DNA of 64,000 nucleotides, taken from Girardinichthys multiradiatus (taxonomy: Eukaryota; Chordata; Actinopteri; Cyprinodontiformes; Goodeidae). The stretch covers positions 42,161,975 to 42,225,974 of the forward strand of contig NC_061804.1 of the NCBI RefSeq assembly GCF_021462225.1. Reading direction: 5' to 3'. The position numbers and the translations under genes are program-made. The notes below the pieces were generated by a model that saw only the letters and a list, made by a program, of their open reading frames with translations, was not told where the DNA came from and ran no database searches. Positions 23,653-35,200 of the stretch are shown here, one piece after another. Within the stretch, counting starts at the first letter, position 1. Every line of letters begins with the position of its first letter.

Positions 23653-23884
23653 GTAAGTATTCCTCCCAGAGCACAGATGCACTCCTACAAACATCACCAG
23701 TTAATAAGGATTTCTTTTTCATTTGTGTAGGTTTCTGTTTTTCCGAAAAGGCTGTCTTTAGTACTCTCAATAGTCAAATTTACTCTGAATGCTTGTATAT
23801 TTGATTCTTATTGTTAAGGACCACATTTTCATAAGTGCAATAGTTACCTTACTGAAATCATAGGAATGACAACTGCTTTCTAAC

Positions 23885-26655
23885 ACCAGGTTTTCTTTAA
23901 CATGAATAAATGTTTACTTTGAGTAAAACTAAATCATATAAACTGGCGTTATTAAACATTAGATCTGTCAGGAAAATCATTTTTAATCAATGACTTAATT
24001 ACTGACCACGATCTTGATGTTATGTTTTTAACAGAAACATGGTTACATGAATTTAATGAAGCTCCCATTCTGATAGAGGCGACACCTCAGAACTACAATT
24101 TTCTTTGTGAGAGCAGACAGCAAAGAAAAGGTGGAGGGGGGGCACTTTGTTTAAAGTTTTACTAAAGTGTAGAAAAGTGTTTCTGGGCAAATTTGACTCT
24201 TTTGAATATTTGGCTCTCCAGGTAAAAAGCCCGGTCCGGACCATGTTCTGGAATATTTACAGGCCTCCTAAGTCCAAAACAAACTTTTTCAGTGATTTTA
24301 ATGAGCTTTTATCTGTGATATGTGTTGATTATGACTGTTTAATTATTGTGGGAGACTTCAACATTCAGATGGACAATCCTGAAGACAGAAGTGCAATAGA
24401 TCTACGTGACACTCTTAGAAATTTTGGTTTGACTCAACATGTTAAACAGCAAACACACAAACAGGGACATATTTTGAACTTGATCATCATTAAGGGTCTG
24501 AACATTTCCAAGGTGTCTGTAACTGATGTTGCTCTATCTGACCACTTTTCTGTTTTTTCTGAAAGCATCATCTCCAATGGCTCAGTTTGCCAAAGAGACA
24601 TGATAAGAAAACGCATCTTTAAGGACGGTGCTGCTGAAACCTTTAACCAGATTTACTCTTCTACCTCCACTTTGCCCTATAACACTGTAGATGAGCTGGT
24701 AGATAACTTTCATTCTAAAATTCATTCATTCTATTGCTTCAATTAAAATGAAAGTCGTTTCTGGGAAGAAAATGTCTCCATGGAGAAGTGCTCCACCAGT
24801 CAGAAGTGAAAAAAAGGAGTGTCGAAAAGCTGAACGCAGGTGGCGAAAGACTGGACTCCAGGTTCACTATATTATCTATAAAGAGAGACTATACAGATAT
24901 AACCTACAACTGAAAAATGCAAGGGAATCTTTCTTTTCTGAGATCATCAGCAAAAACATTAACAATGCTGGTGCATTATTTGCCACGGTCAACAGATTAA
25001 CAAACCCTCCTGTAACTGTAGCATCTGAACTCCACTCTACCAGGGCCTGCAATGAATTTGCTAACTTCTACACTGAACTAGAACTGATTTTGACAAAGTT
25101 TCCCAATTTCACCAAATAAACTACAAAAAATTTGAAGAAATCGTACACCAACTAAGCTCATCTTCCTGCTGTCTCGATGTTTTACCCACAGCTTTCCTTA
25201 AGAAAGCTTTGCCTGTAATAACATCTGATTTAACACAAATAATAAACACGCCCCTTTTGTCTGGTGTTTTCCCCCATGCTCTAAAAACAGCAATTATCAA
25301 ACCTCTATTGAAAAAGAGCAACTTGGACAAGCTGCTGCTACAGAACTGGAGGCCTATATCGAACCTCCCCTTCATCAGTAAGATTATTGAAAAAGCTGTG
25401 TTTCAACAATTAAACAACTTCCTAACAATGACCAGCCACTTCGATGTCTTCCAGTCAGGCTTCCTGCTCACCACAGTACAGAGACGGCTCTTGTCAAGGT
25501 GTTCAATGACATCCGTATAAATGCAGACTGTGGCAGAACCACAGTGCTGATATTATTGGACCTTAGTGCAGCATTCGACACTGTTGATCACTCCATTTTA
25601 TTAGAGTGCCTGGAAAACTGGGTTGGCCTTTCTGGTACAGCACTCAACTGGTTTAAATCCTACTTGAAGGACAGGGACTTTTTTGTGTCAGTAGGTAACT
25701 TTACATCAGAGAGCACAAAAATCACATGTGGCGTTCCCCAAGGGTCCATCTTAGGGCCCCTTCTATTCAATATCTACATGCTCCCCCTAACTCAGATTTG
25801 AATAAACAACAACGTAAGTTATCATAACTATGCAGATGACACACAGCTATATGTTACGATGTCACCAGGTGACCATGAACCCATTCAACTGCTTGGTAAA
25901 TGCTTAGAAGAAATCAATGCATGGATGGGCCTAAATTTTCTTCAGCTGAATCAAAACAAAACTGAAGTAATAATCTTTGGACCAAAGGAAGAGCATTTAA
26001 AAGTTAGCACACAGCTTCAGTTAATACAGCTAGAAACCACCAGTCAGACAGCTGCAGTTGATCCAGAACGCTGCTGCCCGCGTCCTCACTAGAACTAAGA
26101 AAGTGGAGCACATCACCCTGCTTCTAAAGTCCCTACACTGGCTCCCTGTAGCTCAGAGAATAGAGTTTAAAATACTTCTGTTAGTCTATAAATCACTGAA
26201 TGGCTCAGCACCAAAATACATTACAGACTTGTTGTCAGCGTATCAACCACCCAGACCTCTCAGGTCATCTCGCTCAAATCTACTCTGCAGAACCAGAACC
26301 AGAACCAAGCATGGAGAAGCAGCTTTTAGTTCTTATGCTCCACTAATCTGGAATAAACTCCCAGAAAACTGTAAAATCGCTGAAACCCTAAGTTGCTTTA
26401 AATCAAGAATAAAAACGTATTTGTTTAGAGTGGCCTTTGACTGGGCCATCTAAACATTATTAGTTAAGTTTTCAGTCCAATTTTCCTTTCATTTTCTTAT
26501 CCATCATTCTATTCTCTTTATTTTATTTTTATTTATTTAAATTACCTCTGTTATTTGATTTTCTGTATCATTGTAATGTTTTTCCTCATGTACAGCGCCT
26601 TGAGTGTTTTGTTGCTGAAAAGCGCTACATAAATAAACTTGACTTCACTTCACTT
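23885..26655 (+). mobile_element. L2-like LINE, near full-length but broken
   Basis: A non-LTR retrotransposon with an apurinic-type endonuclease, a reverse transcriptase and a 3' end. It starts around LALLNIRSVR (from about 23940) and ends with cagcgccttgagtg, gctacataaataaa and a short tandem ttgacttcacttcactt. It lies in the intron between the linker exon 23607-23652 and the tail exon, in the same orientation as the gene. Confidence 0.85.
23935..26453 (+). pseudogene. L2-like LINE ORF2 (endonuclease-reverse transcriptase), broken
   Basis: Blocks in order: endonuclease LNIRSVRK, VMFLTETWLHEF (near 24030), YRPPKSKTNFF, IIVGDFNIQMDNP (24345-24390), SDHFSVF (24540); linker; RT FLKKALPVITSDL, LLSGVFPHALKTAIIKP, NWRPISNLPFISKIIEK (25345), DLSAAFDTVDHSILL (25560), GVPQGSILGPLLFNIYM (25730), YADDTQLYV (25830, catalytic) and [14 protein letters not shown]-terminal [15 protein letters not shown] and HWLPVAQRIEFKILLLVYKS to a stop at 26453. 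Breaks: a frameshift and stop in the endonuclease, several shifts (24745, 25119, 25500, 25800), and a deletion near 26030 joining the LGV region to the QNAA block. Confidence 0.88.
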
Positions 26656-27470
26656 AAATGTATAATTAAAGGTTATTTTTGATCTCTTTCATACCTGGAA
26701 CAAATATGTGTTCTAGGTAGTTTTAAATATCCCAGACAGCAATAAATACACACTCACAATGTTTCTGGAATAAGGTTTTACTCAGGACATTAAGAGGCGT
26801 GAACAGACCTCTCTCTACATCTGTTTAGTAGTCTAAACACTATGACCAACAACTCCCTTCAAGCTGCAGAGCTAATAAACTAATACATGGATGCATTCTT
26901 AATAAATTAAAACAGCTTTTTGAATGAATACCATGTAAATTTTGTTTTGGTTAAAAGTTTTTATGTATTAATTCAGAATTAGAATTCTCTTTGATGAAAT
27001 ACATCCTTCGATCCATCTGTTGTCTTCCAATTATATGAGATCGGGTAACAAGTCCAGTAGAGAAACGCAGACATTCCTCTTCCCAGCTACACTCTTTTGC
27101 GTGAGTCTGGCTGCCCTGCAGAGGGTACCTAATTCAACAGGTTGCATGTAATTGGATCTTGTTCTTTCAGTCACAATCCATTTCACATGACCATAGTTAA
27201 AGGTTGAAATGTAAATGGACCAGTAAATCCAAAACTTTGCTTTTTGTGCCTCAGCCCTTCTTTCACACAACAGACCAAAACAGCACATGTATTACTGCAT
27301 ACAAGCCAACAGTCCGTCTATCCGTCTCCTGCTCTTTCCTGCCATCACAAGACACCAAGATACTTGGATTCCTTCGCCTGAGGCAGAGACCCGATGGTGC
27401 AGTCCACGTTTTTCTAGATGGGAAAAATGTTCTGTCACATGTCTTATACTGATTAATAAATTAAAAGGTG
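26656..27470. other. intron, no gene seen
   Basis: Nothing recognised; short frames only. Confidence 0.5.
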
Positions 27471-27472
27471 CT

Positions 27473-27668
27473 GTGTGGGGGCGCGGCGCTGATGGTGTAG
27501 GGGTTAAGTGCGCAACCATATACGGAGGCTACAGTCCTCGAAGCGGCCGTCCCGGGTTCAAGTCCCGGAACTGGTGACATTTGCCGAATGTCTCCCCCTC
27601 TCCCTACCCCTCTTTCCTGTCTGCCTACTGTCAAAAAAATAATAATAATAAAGGCTACTAGTGCCAAA
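27473..27668 (+). mobile_element. tRNA-derived SINE
   Basis: A tRNA-like head (gatggtgtaggggttaagtg as A box, gggttcaagtcccgg as B box) is followed by a tRNA-unrelated body (tgccgaatgtctccccctc, ttcctgtctgcctactgtc) and an AT-rich tail (ataataataaaggc, ctactagtgccaaaaaaaa). Pol III promoter boxes are present, but the fold lacks a proper acceptor stem, so it is not a tRNA gene. Confidence 0.8.
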
Positions 27669-28290
27669 AAAAATATCTTTAAAAAAGGTGCTGTGTGGAT
27701 GAGTTAGCTTTCTCTGTAGTGTGAGGTTTTATTTTATTATGTTGTAAAATAGCTCATTGTTTGGTTATAAGGAGATATTAATAATTGTAATTAACGATTA
27801 ACTATTAATAACAGAATTATTAATGAAGTTAGAATATACAATTTTTCAGTCAGGGGACAAATCATAGCACCACCTATGGGCAATGGTGACAGGTTTAACT
27901 GTTAGAAATTAATAACAATTATAATTAACAATTAATTATTAACATAATTACCAATAAAAAAAAAAATTGGATTTTTAGTCAGACTTGCAAAGTGGGGCAC
28001 CCCTTGATGAAGAATCACTGGCCGATCATCTTTCAGTCTGTCAAGTATTGTCCTGTTAATCCCAGCCCAATTATGCGGTATTGTAGGACAATAAGGGAAA
28101 GGAAATTTGAGATTTGAGCAGGCAGTGTACCCTACACAGCAGATTGCATTGAGTCACTGACTCGATGCAATCTGCTGGGTTTCCTTACATAGAAAAACTT
28201 TTAACTAGTTTAAATAATAAACTGAATCCGACTGCACAGTTTGATAGTTAGGATAAATTGGAATGTATGTACCTGACTTGAAATCTGTAT
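27669..28290. other. intron with AT-rich partial duplication and a hairpin
   Basis: Two related AT-rich stretches near 27775-27830 and 27905-27955 (attaataattgtaattaac and caattataattaacaatt) lie about 120 bases apart. The hairpin at 28137-28177 is listed separately. No gene. Confidence 0.5.
28137..28177. repeat. 19-bp inverted repeat with one wobble pair, 3-base loop
   Basis: Left arm CAGCAGATTGCATTGAGTC (28137-28155) pairs with 28159-28177; only one position is a T.G pair. Loop ACT. This is the most GC-rich and longest of the five intronic hairpins. Confidence 0.9.
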
Positions 28291-28294
28291 GATT

Positions 28295-28371
28295 CGATTG
28301 AATTGACTTTGTAAAGTGCCTTGAGATGACGTGTTGTGAATTGGCGCTATATAAATAAAACAGAATTGAAT
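28295..28371 (+). mobile_element. LINE/SINE 3' tail, plus
   Basis: tgtaaagtgccttgagatga, gtgttgtgaattggcgc and tatataaataaaacagaatt form a typical fish retroposon 3' end. The same tail is inverted at 14040-14112. Confidence 0.65.
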
Positions 28372-28375
28372 ACCC

Positions 28376-28760
28376 CTTCTTGCCAAGGAGGACCACTATC
28401 CTGCTCTGCCATTCCAGATGCATTGTCCCTGCCTGGGCCGCCTTTCCACCGCACAGCTTTTTGACCACCTTGGTGACTTCAGCCTGGGTGATAAATGAGT
28501 CCAACTCCAAAACCCCAGTCTCTGCTTCCACCATGGACGGCGTGATGGCAGGATTGAGGAGATATTCATTCCACTGCCCGATAATGTCTCCCGCCGAGGT
28601 CAGCAGCTACCCACTCCCACTGTGAACAGTATTGGCAAAGCATCCCCTGAGGTGCCGGACGGTCTGAACACACGACTTGAAAGTCGATCGACAATGTGAG
28701 AGAGAAGAAAAGAAAGCAGCGCACCGTAGAAACAGTAGACCCAAAGCGCAAGGCTACTGT
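28376..28760 (-). mobile_element. LINE fragment (RT N-terminal linker), minus
   Basis: Minus-strand translation contains MVEAETGVLELDSFITQ, AEVTKVVKKLCGGKAAQAG, resembling the NGKAPG region just before the RT domain of a fish LINE. It abuts the oppositely oriented tail at 28371. Isolated fragment, inactive. Confidence 0.6.
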
Positions 28761-29255
28761 ACTAACACCCAAAATAACTTAATCAGTAAGTCTAATTTAA
28801 CAGGCTGCTGTGAAGTAGTATTAGCGCAATTGTAAGGAGCTTCAGATTGGCTTATCCGCTACAGTCCAAGTGATACTTAGACCATTCTAGCTTGACCTAA
28901 TGTATCCCTACCCAGACACAAAGACCTTTTACTTTTAGCTGGTCCTTCTGCATCTCTTGCGAAACTGATTGCGGGACCACATGGCACACTTCCATGGCAC
29001 AGCTGGTTGGCCCCCAGAGACCATCCTGCAATGGAAAGAGAATGTTTCATCAAGTGAAACTAGAGACATTCTTGTTTCTTCTGGGGAATCTGGTCTCAGA
29101 TTGTACAAGCTAGGACCACAAGCATCGGGTCTCAGCTTTGGCTGTTAAAGAGAAAAGATCTCTGGATATTTAAACAATAATCTTAAAACTTTATTCCAAG
29201 CTTTTTCTTCCAGGTGTCCACTCAGGAATAAACAAGTCAATTAATTTCAAAAGTA
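28761..29255. other. intron, no gene seen
   Basis: No recognised feature. Confidence 0.5.
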
Positions 29256-31230
29256 CTTCATTAATCCCAAAGAGAAAATAAATGCTGTAGATCATATTAT
29301 GCAGGGGTCTTCAAAGAGCCGTTGTAGATGCTGATGGCTGTGGCCAGAAGGGATCTCCTGTAGCGCTCCGTCTTACAGCAGATCTGAAGAAGCCTCTGAA
29401 ACTCTGTTGTTGTAGGACAGTCTCATGAAGAGGATGCTCAGGGTTCTCCATAATGTCCTTCATTTTATGAAGAATCCTTCTTTCCACAATGATCTCCAGA
29501 GGTTCCAGAGGAGTCCCCAGAACAGAGCCAGCCTTCTTTATCAGCTTGTTGATCTTTTTTAAGTCCCTGGTTCTGATGCTGCTTCCCCAGCAGATGATGG
29601 CAGAAGAGATCACACTCTCCACAACAGACTTATAGAAGATATGCGGCATCTTGCTGCAAGCACTGAATGACCTAAGCTTCCTCAGGAAATAAAGTCTGGT
29701 CTGTCCCGTCTTGTAGACGGCTTCACAGTTGCATCTCCACTCCAGTCTGTTGTCCAGGTGAACACTGAGGTATTTATACTCCTCCGCTTCTTCTCCCATG
29801 ATGGAAATAGTGTTTGACCTATTATTGTTTCTCTTAAAATCTACAACCATCTCCTTTGTTTTATTAACGTTCAAAATGAGATGATTGTTTCCACACCATG
29901 CCACAAAGCGGTCCACCAGCTCCTTGTACTCAGCTTCTTGTCCATCTCTGATCCACCCCACAACTGCAGAATCATCCGAGTATTTCTGCAGATGACAGGA
30001 GTCTGTCTTGTACTGAAAGTCTGAGGTGCTGCTGACTACCTAGTTAGACACACAAACCTTCCTCACAGTGCTGCTGGCTTTGTCCAGATGACAGTGGGTT
30101 TGTTGAAGCAGGTGTATGATGGCATCTTAAACTCCAACTCCACATTGATAAGCAAACTGAAGGAGGTCCTGATAGTTTATTGTTTGCTTACTCAGGTGGG
30201 CCAACAGAAGTCTCTCTAGGAACTTCTTGATGTGGGATGTCAGACCAACAGGTCTATAGTCATTGAGGACTGATGGGTAAGTTTTCTTTGGTACCAGAAC
30301 AAGACAGGAGGTCTTCAAACAAGATTGGAACTTTTTCCTGGGTAAAACTATGGTTGAAGAGGTGCTGTAGAATGTCACAGAGCTGCGGTACACAGGCCTT
30401 CAGGCCTGTAGAGCTGACATGATCTGGACCCGCAGCCTTTTTCCGGTTCAGTCTCTTTAGTTGCTTCTTCACCTGACTTCATAAGACACGCGGGTGGAAT
30501 GGGGATGTAAAGCGAGCATCAGCATCTTCTGATTTGGTTGAAGACAAACATGTAGAAACAGAAGGGTCCATGGCTGAAGTGGAAGATAAAACATTTAAGG
30601 TGTGACAGGAAGGCTTTGGCTCAAAGGAGGGTGGGGTGTCTGTTTGGCTGTGAGCAGGAGAGGAGGATGCTGAACGTATTTCTGAACTGAACCTCTTAAA
30701 GAAAGTGTTTTTTTCATTGGCTCTGTCCAGACATCTATTGGTCAGATCATCCTTCTGCCTGAAGCCTGTGATCTTCATCATCACTAACCACACATCTCTG
30801 ATATTGTTTTGCTGGAGCTGCTCTCCAGCTTATTTTTGTACATTTCCTTGCTTTTGTGTGAGTCCTTGAAATCCAATGTTTTGTTTACCCTGGTAGAGCA
30901 GCTAACAAACGTTGGAAGTGTAGCAGAGAGTGAAGCATGGTTAAAATCACCAGATATTGCCACAAACGTATTGGGGTGTTGTGTCTGTAGCTTAACAACA
31001 TACACAAACTGGATGGAACTGAGATGATGGCATCACATGTACTGTCAGCACAGAGACATGCACAGTGAGGAGCAGAGAGGGAGAGGATTAAAAATAAGAA
31101 AACACTGGCTGCTGATTCAGCAAAGTGCTGTAAGGTAATATTTGTTTGTAAGGAAGCAGGTAAGACATAAACACTAGTGGTAAAGAGCAAAAAAGTTCCA
31201 CTTTGAGGAGCTAACTGCAAAAAAAATGTA
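29256..31230 (-). mobile_element. LINE family X, copy 1 (minus), with internal losses
   Basis: Read on the minus strand, an endonuclease piece near 30785-31005 (FVAISGDFNHASLS) is followed by a spacer, the RT linker LKRLNRKKAAGPDHVSS (30410-30470), DYRPVGLTSHIKKFLERLL (30190-30260), then a gap lacking the FADD box, and the long C-terminal frame 29311-29961 (LNVNKTKEMVVDFKRN, LEWRCNCEAVYKTGQ, FYKSVVESVISSAIICW). The 3' end is the acttcattaatcccaaagag-type terminus at 29256-29280. The same family is at 47404, 48566 and 63315; the clade within the CR1/L2/Rex1 assemblage is not resolved. Confidence 0.8.
29311..29961 (-). pseudogene. LINE family X RT C-terminal frame, 216 codons
   Basis: The open frame begins after the RT catalytic box, so it cannot encode a working polymerase. 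Recognisable blocks are LILNVNKTKEMVVDF, EYKYLSVHLDNRLEW, RLYFLRKLRSF, VVESVISSAIICWGSS and LEPLEIIVERRILHK. It stays open because the copy is fairly young in this part, not because it is a gene. Confidence 0.75.
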
Positions 31231-32752
31231 ATCTAACAAATTTTATGTTTTTATAAAAGATATTCCACATTTTAGAATTAGGTTAATGTACAGAATCTGG
31301 AAAAAAATATTTGTTTATTGCTAAAATGGAATTCAGATTCTGTGTACCTGTCATAAACTCCCATAATAAATTACTGTATTGGATTATTGAAATCCTTCTA
31401 ATATATTATTTTATTTAACCTTTATTTAACCAGGTACAACATTTTGTTTAATTATTTTAAACACTGTACTACTTTTCATGGCATACCTGTATGCATTGTT
31501 TATTTTTTCTAGAATTTTCAGCAAATTATATTTCATGCCAATTACATCTGAAATCAGTGTACTTGACTCACCATGAGGTCTGTTAAGCTCCAGCGTAACT
31601 GGGAGTCACTCTGTAAGACCTTTGGTGTGATTAGTTTCTGTCTGGAATGAAAAAAAAACATGTTCTTTATTAGGATTATAAGATTCAGTGGAAGTAGCTG
31701 GTTTCATGTTTTCTTTCACATATATTTTTTTCACTGATTGCTTTTTATGATCTCCTAAATTTGACTGCATTGTATTATGATTGGATGGAACTAAACTGCA
31801 TTTTACTGAATTCAAATCGGATTGGGTGGAATTGAAAGTATTAAGATAAATTGGACTGAATTTATTAAATTTAGAATAAATTAAATACAAAAAACTGAAA
31901 ATAAATTGGATCTGTTGGCTGTGCAGTGGGGGGACTAGGGGTTGTTCTTTCTGACTTCACGTGCTGTCAGTTGACAAACATCATATCTGTACATGAGCCA
32001 ACATATTGCTCGTGTTACCACTTCTGGATCTCCGTTTTCTTTACTGTGTGCCTTTCCACTGGCTGACCTGAATGCTGTGCTCTACAGCTGGTTACTTCCA
32101 CAAGGCTTTTTTGTGCATGCACTGAGCTTCACAATGCAGACAACTTGTTGATAGGACATAAATGACACAACAAAACAGTCAAGACCATTTTTGTTTCAAA
32201 CGAACATGTTTCTATAAAGTTTTTTCTGAAGCTTTAACATTGATGCCAGTACCTGTGTGTGTGAACTTTTGTACAAATGTAAAATGTTACAAAAAAATAT
32301 ATATTTTTTGTTAATCAAAGGTTAAACCTTTGCTATAAACCACATCTGCTGGTTTTCTTTAAACATCTGCTGGACAAAGAACTTTCATTTTACTGTTTAT
32401 AGCCCAAATTGACATAAACATTATTTATGATGTTTCATTTGTTCTAATAAATGCATGTTTCATTGTTTTGGATTCTGGTGATGGATAAGACTTTAAAAGG
32501 AGGATTTTGTCATTGTATAAAAGTCAGTGTAGTTTCAGGTCTTTATATTCTTTTTCTATCATGACATTTTTCATGCCTTTAATTTGCCCAGTACTTCTAT
32601 CAGATGATTTCTAAATCATTAATGCCTCTTTTCCATTTTAATGAAACGTTCTCTTCTACCCTTCTTTTTTAATCATACCTCTCATTAACAAACCACCTTT
32701 TAGCCCTCATATCTTCTGTGCTTCTTACTGTCTACTCTCCCCACCTCTACAG
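31231..32752. other. intron, no gene seen; short retroposon end near 31400-31440
   Basis: tttaacctttatttaaccagg at about 31409-31432 looks like a stray LINE 3' terminus. The remainder up to the pyrimidine-rich acceptor of the cassette exon candidate has no recognised feature. Confidence 0.45.
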
Positions 32753-32836
32753 GAGTCCAATTAGTTTCTTTCCCAGCATTGAGTCCTACTGGGAAGGGTT
32801 GGCTGCACAGTACAAGCCACAATCTTCCAGTCCTCA
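32753..32836 (+). CDS. igsf9b: candidate igsf9b cassette exon (28 codons)
   Basis: This segment follows a pyrimidine-rich stretch ending cctctacag and is followed by a strong donor gtgagt. It is 84 bases, an exact multiple of three. Entering in phase 2 from exon 23607-23652 it stays open: the completed Pro, then SPISFFPSIESYWEGLAAQ and YKPQSSSP. It leaves ca, which with the first g of exon 38588 gives Gln. Both flanking joins therefore work with or without it. The position, 9.1 kb after one exon and 5.7 kb before the next, suits an alternatively spliced insert in the proximal tail. I do not recall this insert in mammalian IGSF9B, so it is inferred from splice signals, phase and an open frame only. 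Confidence 0.6.
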
Positions 32837-33090
32837 GTGAGTGTGCCAACTGTTGTCTCCCTGGTCTTGCACACTCCATAATCCCATATGCACTTTGATC
32901 CTTAAAGCCCTGTCTGCATGCTTCCAGCCAAATGTCCCAACTAGGCAACAACAATACTGGCCAGTATAGACGGTAATTGTAACATGCAGTCTAGCAACTG
33001 AAATTCTAGACCAACTATTTCCCTACTACTCTAATTGAAGAGGTTTGTAATATTTAGTTTTTTTCATTGTTAGTGGTCTTATACAAATGT

Positions 33091-33126
33091 TTATACAAAT
33101 TCACACTTCAGCGTGAATTTGTATAA
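33091..33126. repeat. perfect 14-bp inverted repeat, 8-base loop
   Basis: Arms TTATACAAATTCAC (33091-33104) and 33113-33126 are exactly complementary; loop ACTTCAGC. A second partial copy of the left arm (cttatacaaatg, from about 33079) could pair with the same right arm, giving two alternative folds. Confidence 0.85.
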
Positions 33127-33654
33127 GGGCCATGGCTTGTTATGAGGAAATGGGAGTGAGGCCAAATTAGCTTTAAACACTAACAAAGAACAACATTTCC
33201 TATGTGTACAATGCAGAGTGGAAGGGTAAATATAACACTATTGATAAAATATTTATCTTCGTGGTCCACATTAAGGAACAAAGTTACTGTACACCCAATG
33301 CCTAACCTGTAAATAATGTCAATATTAACAACTTTAAAACTCAAAGGAAGAACATCCTGAGCAGAGCAAAATCAGTATTGGGCTAAAGATAATGGTGACT
33401 CGTGTTTTTTTACTACCATCTCCTACCAGTCAACATGTTCTTCAGCATGTTTGAAATTTTGTAGTAACGGAGTTAGGACAAAGTGAGACAGATGTGGAAA
33501 AACACAAACTTTATCACTGTGGTGGCTATGGTTTGTATTGTAGAAAGCAATAGTGGCTATGGAAATAGGTTTCTAAAAAGCTGTCAAATCTACATGGTTA
33601 CGCAAAACCAAAATTTCAACTTTACAGAAGACTTAAAAAGAAACTTTATAAAAT

Positions 33655-33701
33655 TAAATATATATATATGTATATAAATACATATATATATATATATATT
33701 T
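33655..33701. repeat. (TA)n-rich microsatellite
   Basis: Alternating TA with a few G/C interruptions, followed by a T-rich/CT stretch. Confidence 0.85.
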
Positions 33702-34339
33702 TTTTTCTCTCTTTAGTTACCACGAAAAATTGTTAAATGTCCATTTGCCAAATATTCCTGTTATTTCGGACAGGACCTGTAATGCAAACCTAGTTTTTAT
33801 TGAATAGACAGAAAATGTGTCTGCAGTCTGAACAATGTGAAAGAAGCAGCATTTTACTGTATTTATTGTCAGGTAGACAAAAAAGATTTGTAATGTTGCT
33901 TGTGTCCCTCCAAATTTTTTACAAATGAGAAGACTTTACATTTGAACAAAATAGTACCAATAATCACATGCAGCAAAGAACCATAATTTATACTCAACAA
34001 CAAGTGTACAGGGCCATATGTTTAAAACCGTAAAGTTCCTTTTAGGTATATCCTTTACACTGTTACTTTTTGTATTAATTACTGTACAAGCTCAGTATGG
34101 CATAGTCTCTGCAAAATTATTTTATTCTACATGTAAACTGAAACATGTTTTGTTGTCATCCTCACCTTTGAACTGAAAAACCTCATCATATTTTTTATTT
34201 CATTCCAAATACTGGTGCACTTGGTTGTTTCTTTCAGTTTCAAAGCTGTCTTCTGATTGTTTTATTCACATCCAAGTTGTTAGTGGTTGTTGTAAACTGT
34301 CAAAAGTTTAACATCGGTGCCACTACTTCTGAGAGTTAA

Positions 34340-35200
34340 AATATATAACTTGTATTTAAACAGGTAAAGCCTAACTGAGATTAGAAATATCTTTTCCAAG
34401 ACAGATCTGGCAAGACAGTAGCAGAGTTACAATACAACAAAATACATTCATACATGTAGTTGCAAGAAGTTAAACTGTCTCTTTCCTGGTGACAAGAATT
34501 CAAGAGTGTCCTGAATTCACCAACAGTCTCCAGCTCTGTCAGCGTTTAGTCTTTCTGGAATTTAACACATTTAAAAGCTCTCTTGCCCAGTTCAGTTCTG
34601 ACTCTGTGAACTGAAAGAGCTAGGTGAAAAAAAAGCCTGAGATCGCAGTCCGTGATGATTGAGGGGCCTTGTCATAATAGCAGTCAGGTAGGAAAGGAGT
34701 AGTCTCAGAATGCATTTGTACACAAAAGCAGCCAATGTGAATGTCTACGGACAGACAGAAAAGGATGGCCAGCAGCTGCGTACAATTGACAATGGTGGGC
34801 ACAATATCCATTTTAATTGCAGGAAAAGATATTGGCCATGACTTACCAACATAACAACATAAGCCTGGACTTCTTAGGATTCAGTAGTAGTTGTGCCAGA
34901 TGTGACAGGACTCTGTTAAAAGAAGTCTGAACCAAGTTTGCACCACAGAATTAGTAGAGCAGTAGATAACAGCATCATCTGCATAAAGGTGATGCATTAC
35001 ATGTCGTAAATCCTGACAAAGGTTATTAACATATTCATTATACAGCAGTGGTCCTAGAGTTGAACCCTGAGGAACATCATTTGCTGTGGGGATAACTGAA
35101 GAGCAGGATCCTGCTGATTGCACACACTGTGTTCTACCAGACAAATAGTTTCTAAGATGCTTATATCCATCATGTGTGCTTTAGTCTACAGTAATTAAAC
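34340..35200 (-). mobile_element. LINE 3' fragment with RT palm motif, minus
   Basis: Minus strand 34881-35160 reads NYLSGRTQCVQSA, NDVPQGSTLGPLLYNEYVNN and HHLYADDAVIYC, the palm region with the catalytic YADD. The left edge (gtatttaaacaggtaaagcc and cttttccaagacagatctgg) is a typical 3' terminus of this LINE type, complementary in layout to aaccaggtaaa-ending repeats. Truncated and with stops. Confidence 0.75.

Larger units (their letters stand above)
32837..34339. other. intron, no gene seen
   Basis: AT-rich intron apart from the hairpin at 33091 and the microsatellite at 33655. Confidence 0.5.

Noticed and set aside
24147..26453. Host gene with endonuclease and polymerase domains
   Set aside because: Domain order, 3' tail and broken frames identify a LINE.
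27480..27580. tRNA gene
   Set aside because: A and B boxes are present but there is no matching acceptor stem, and a SINE body and tail follow.
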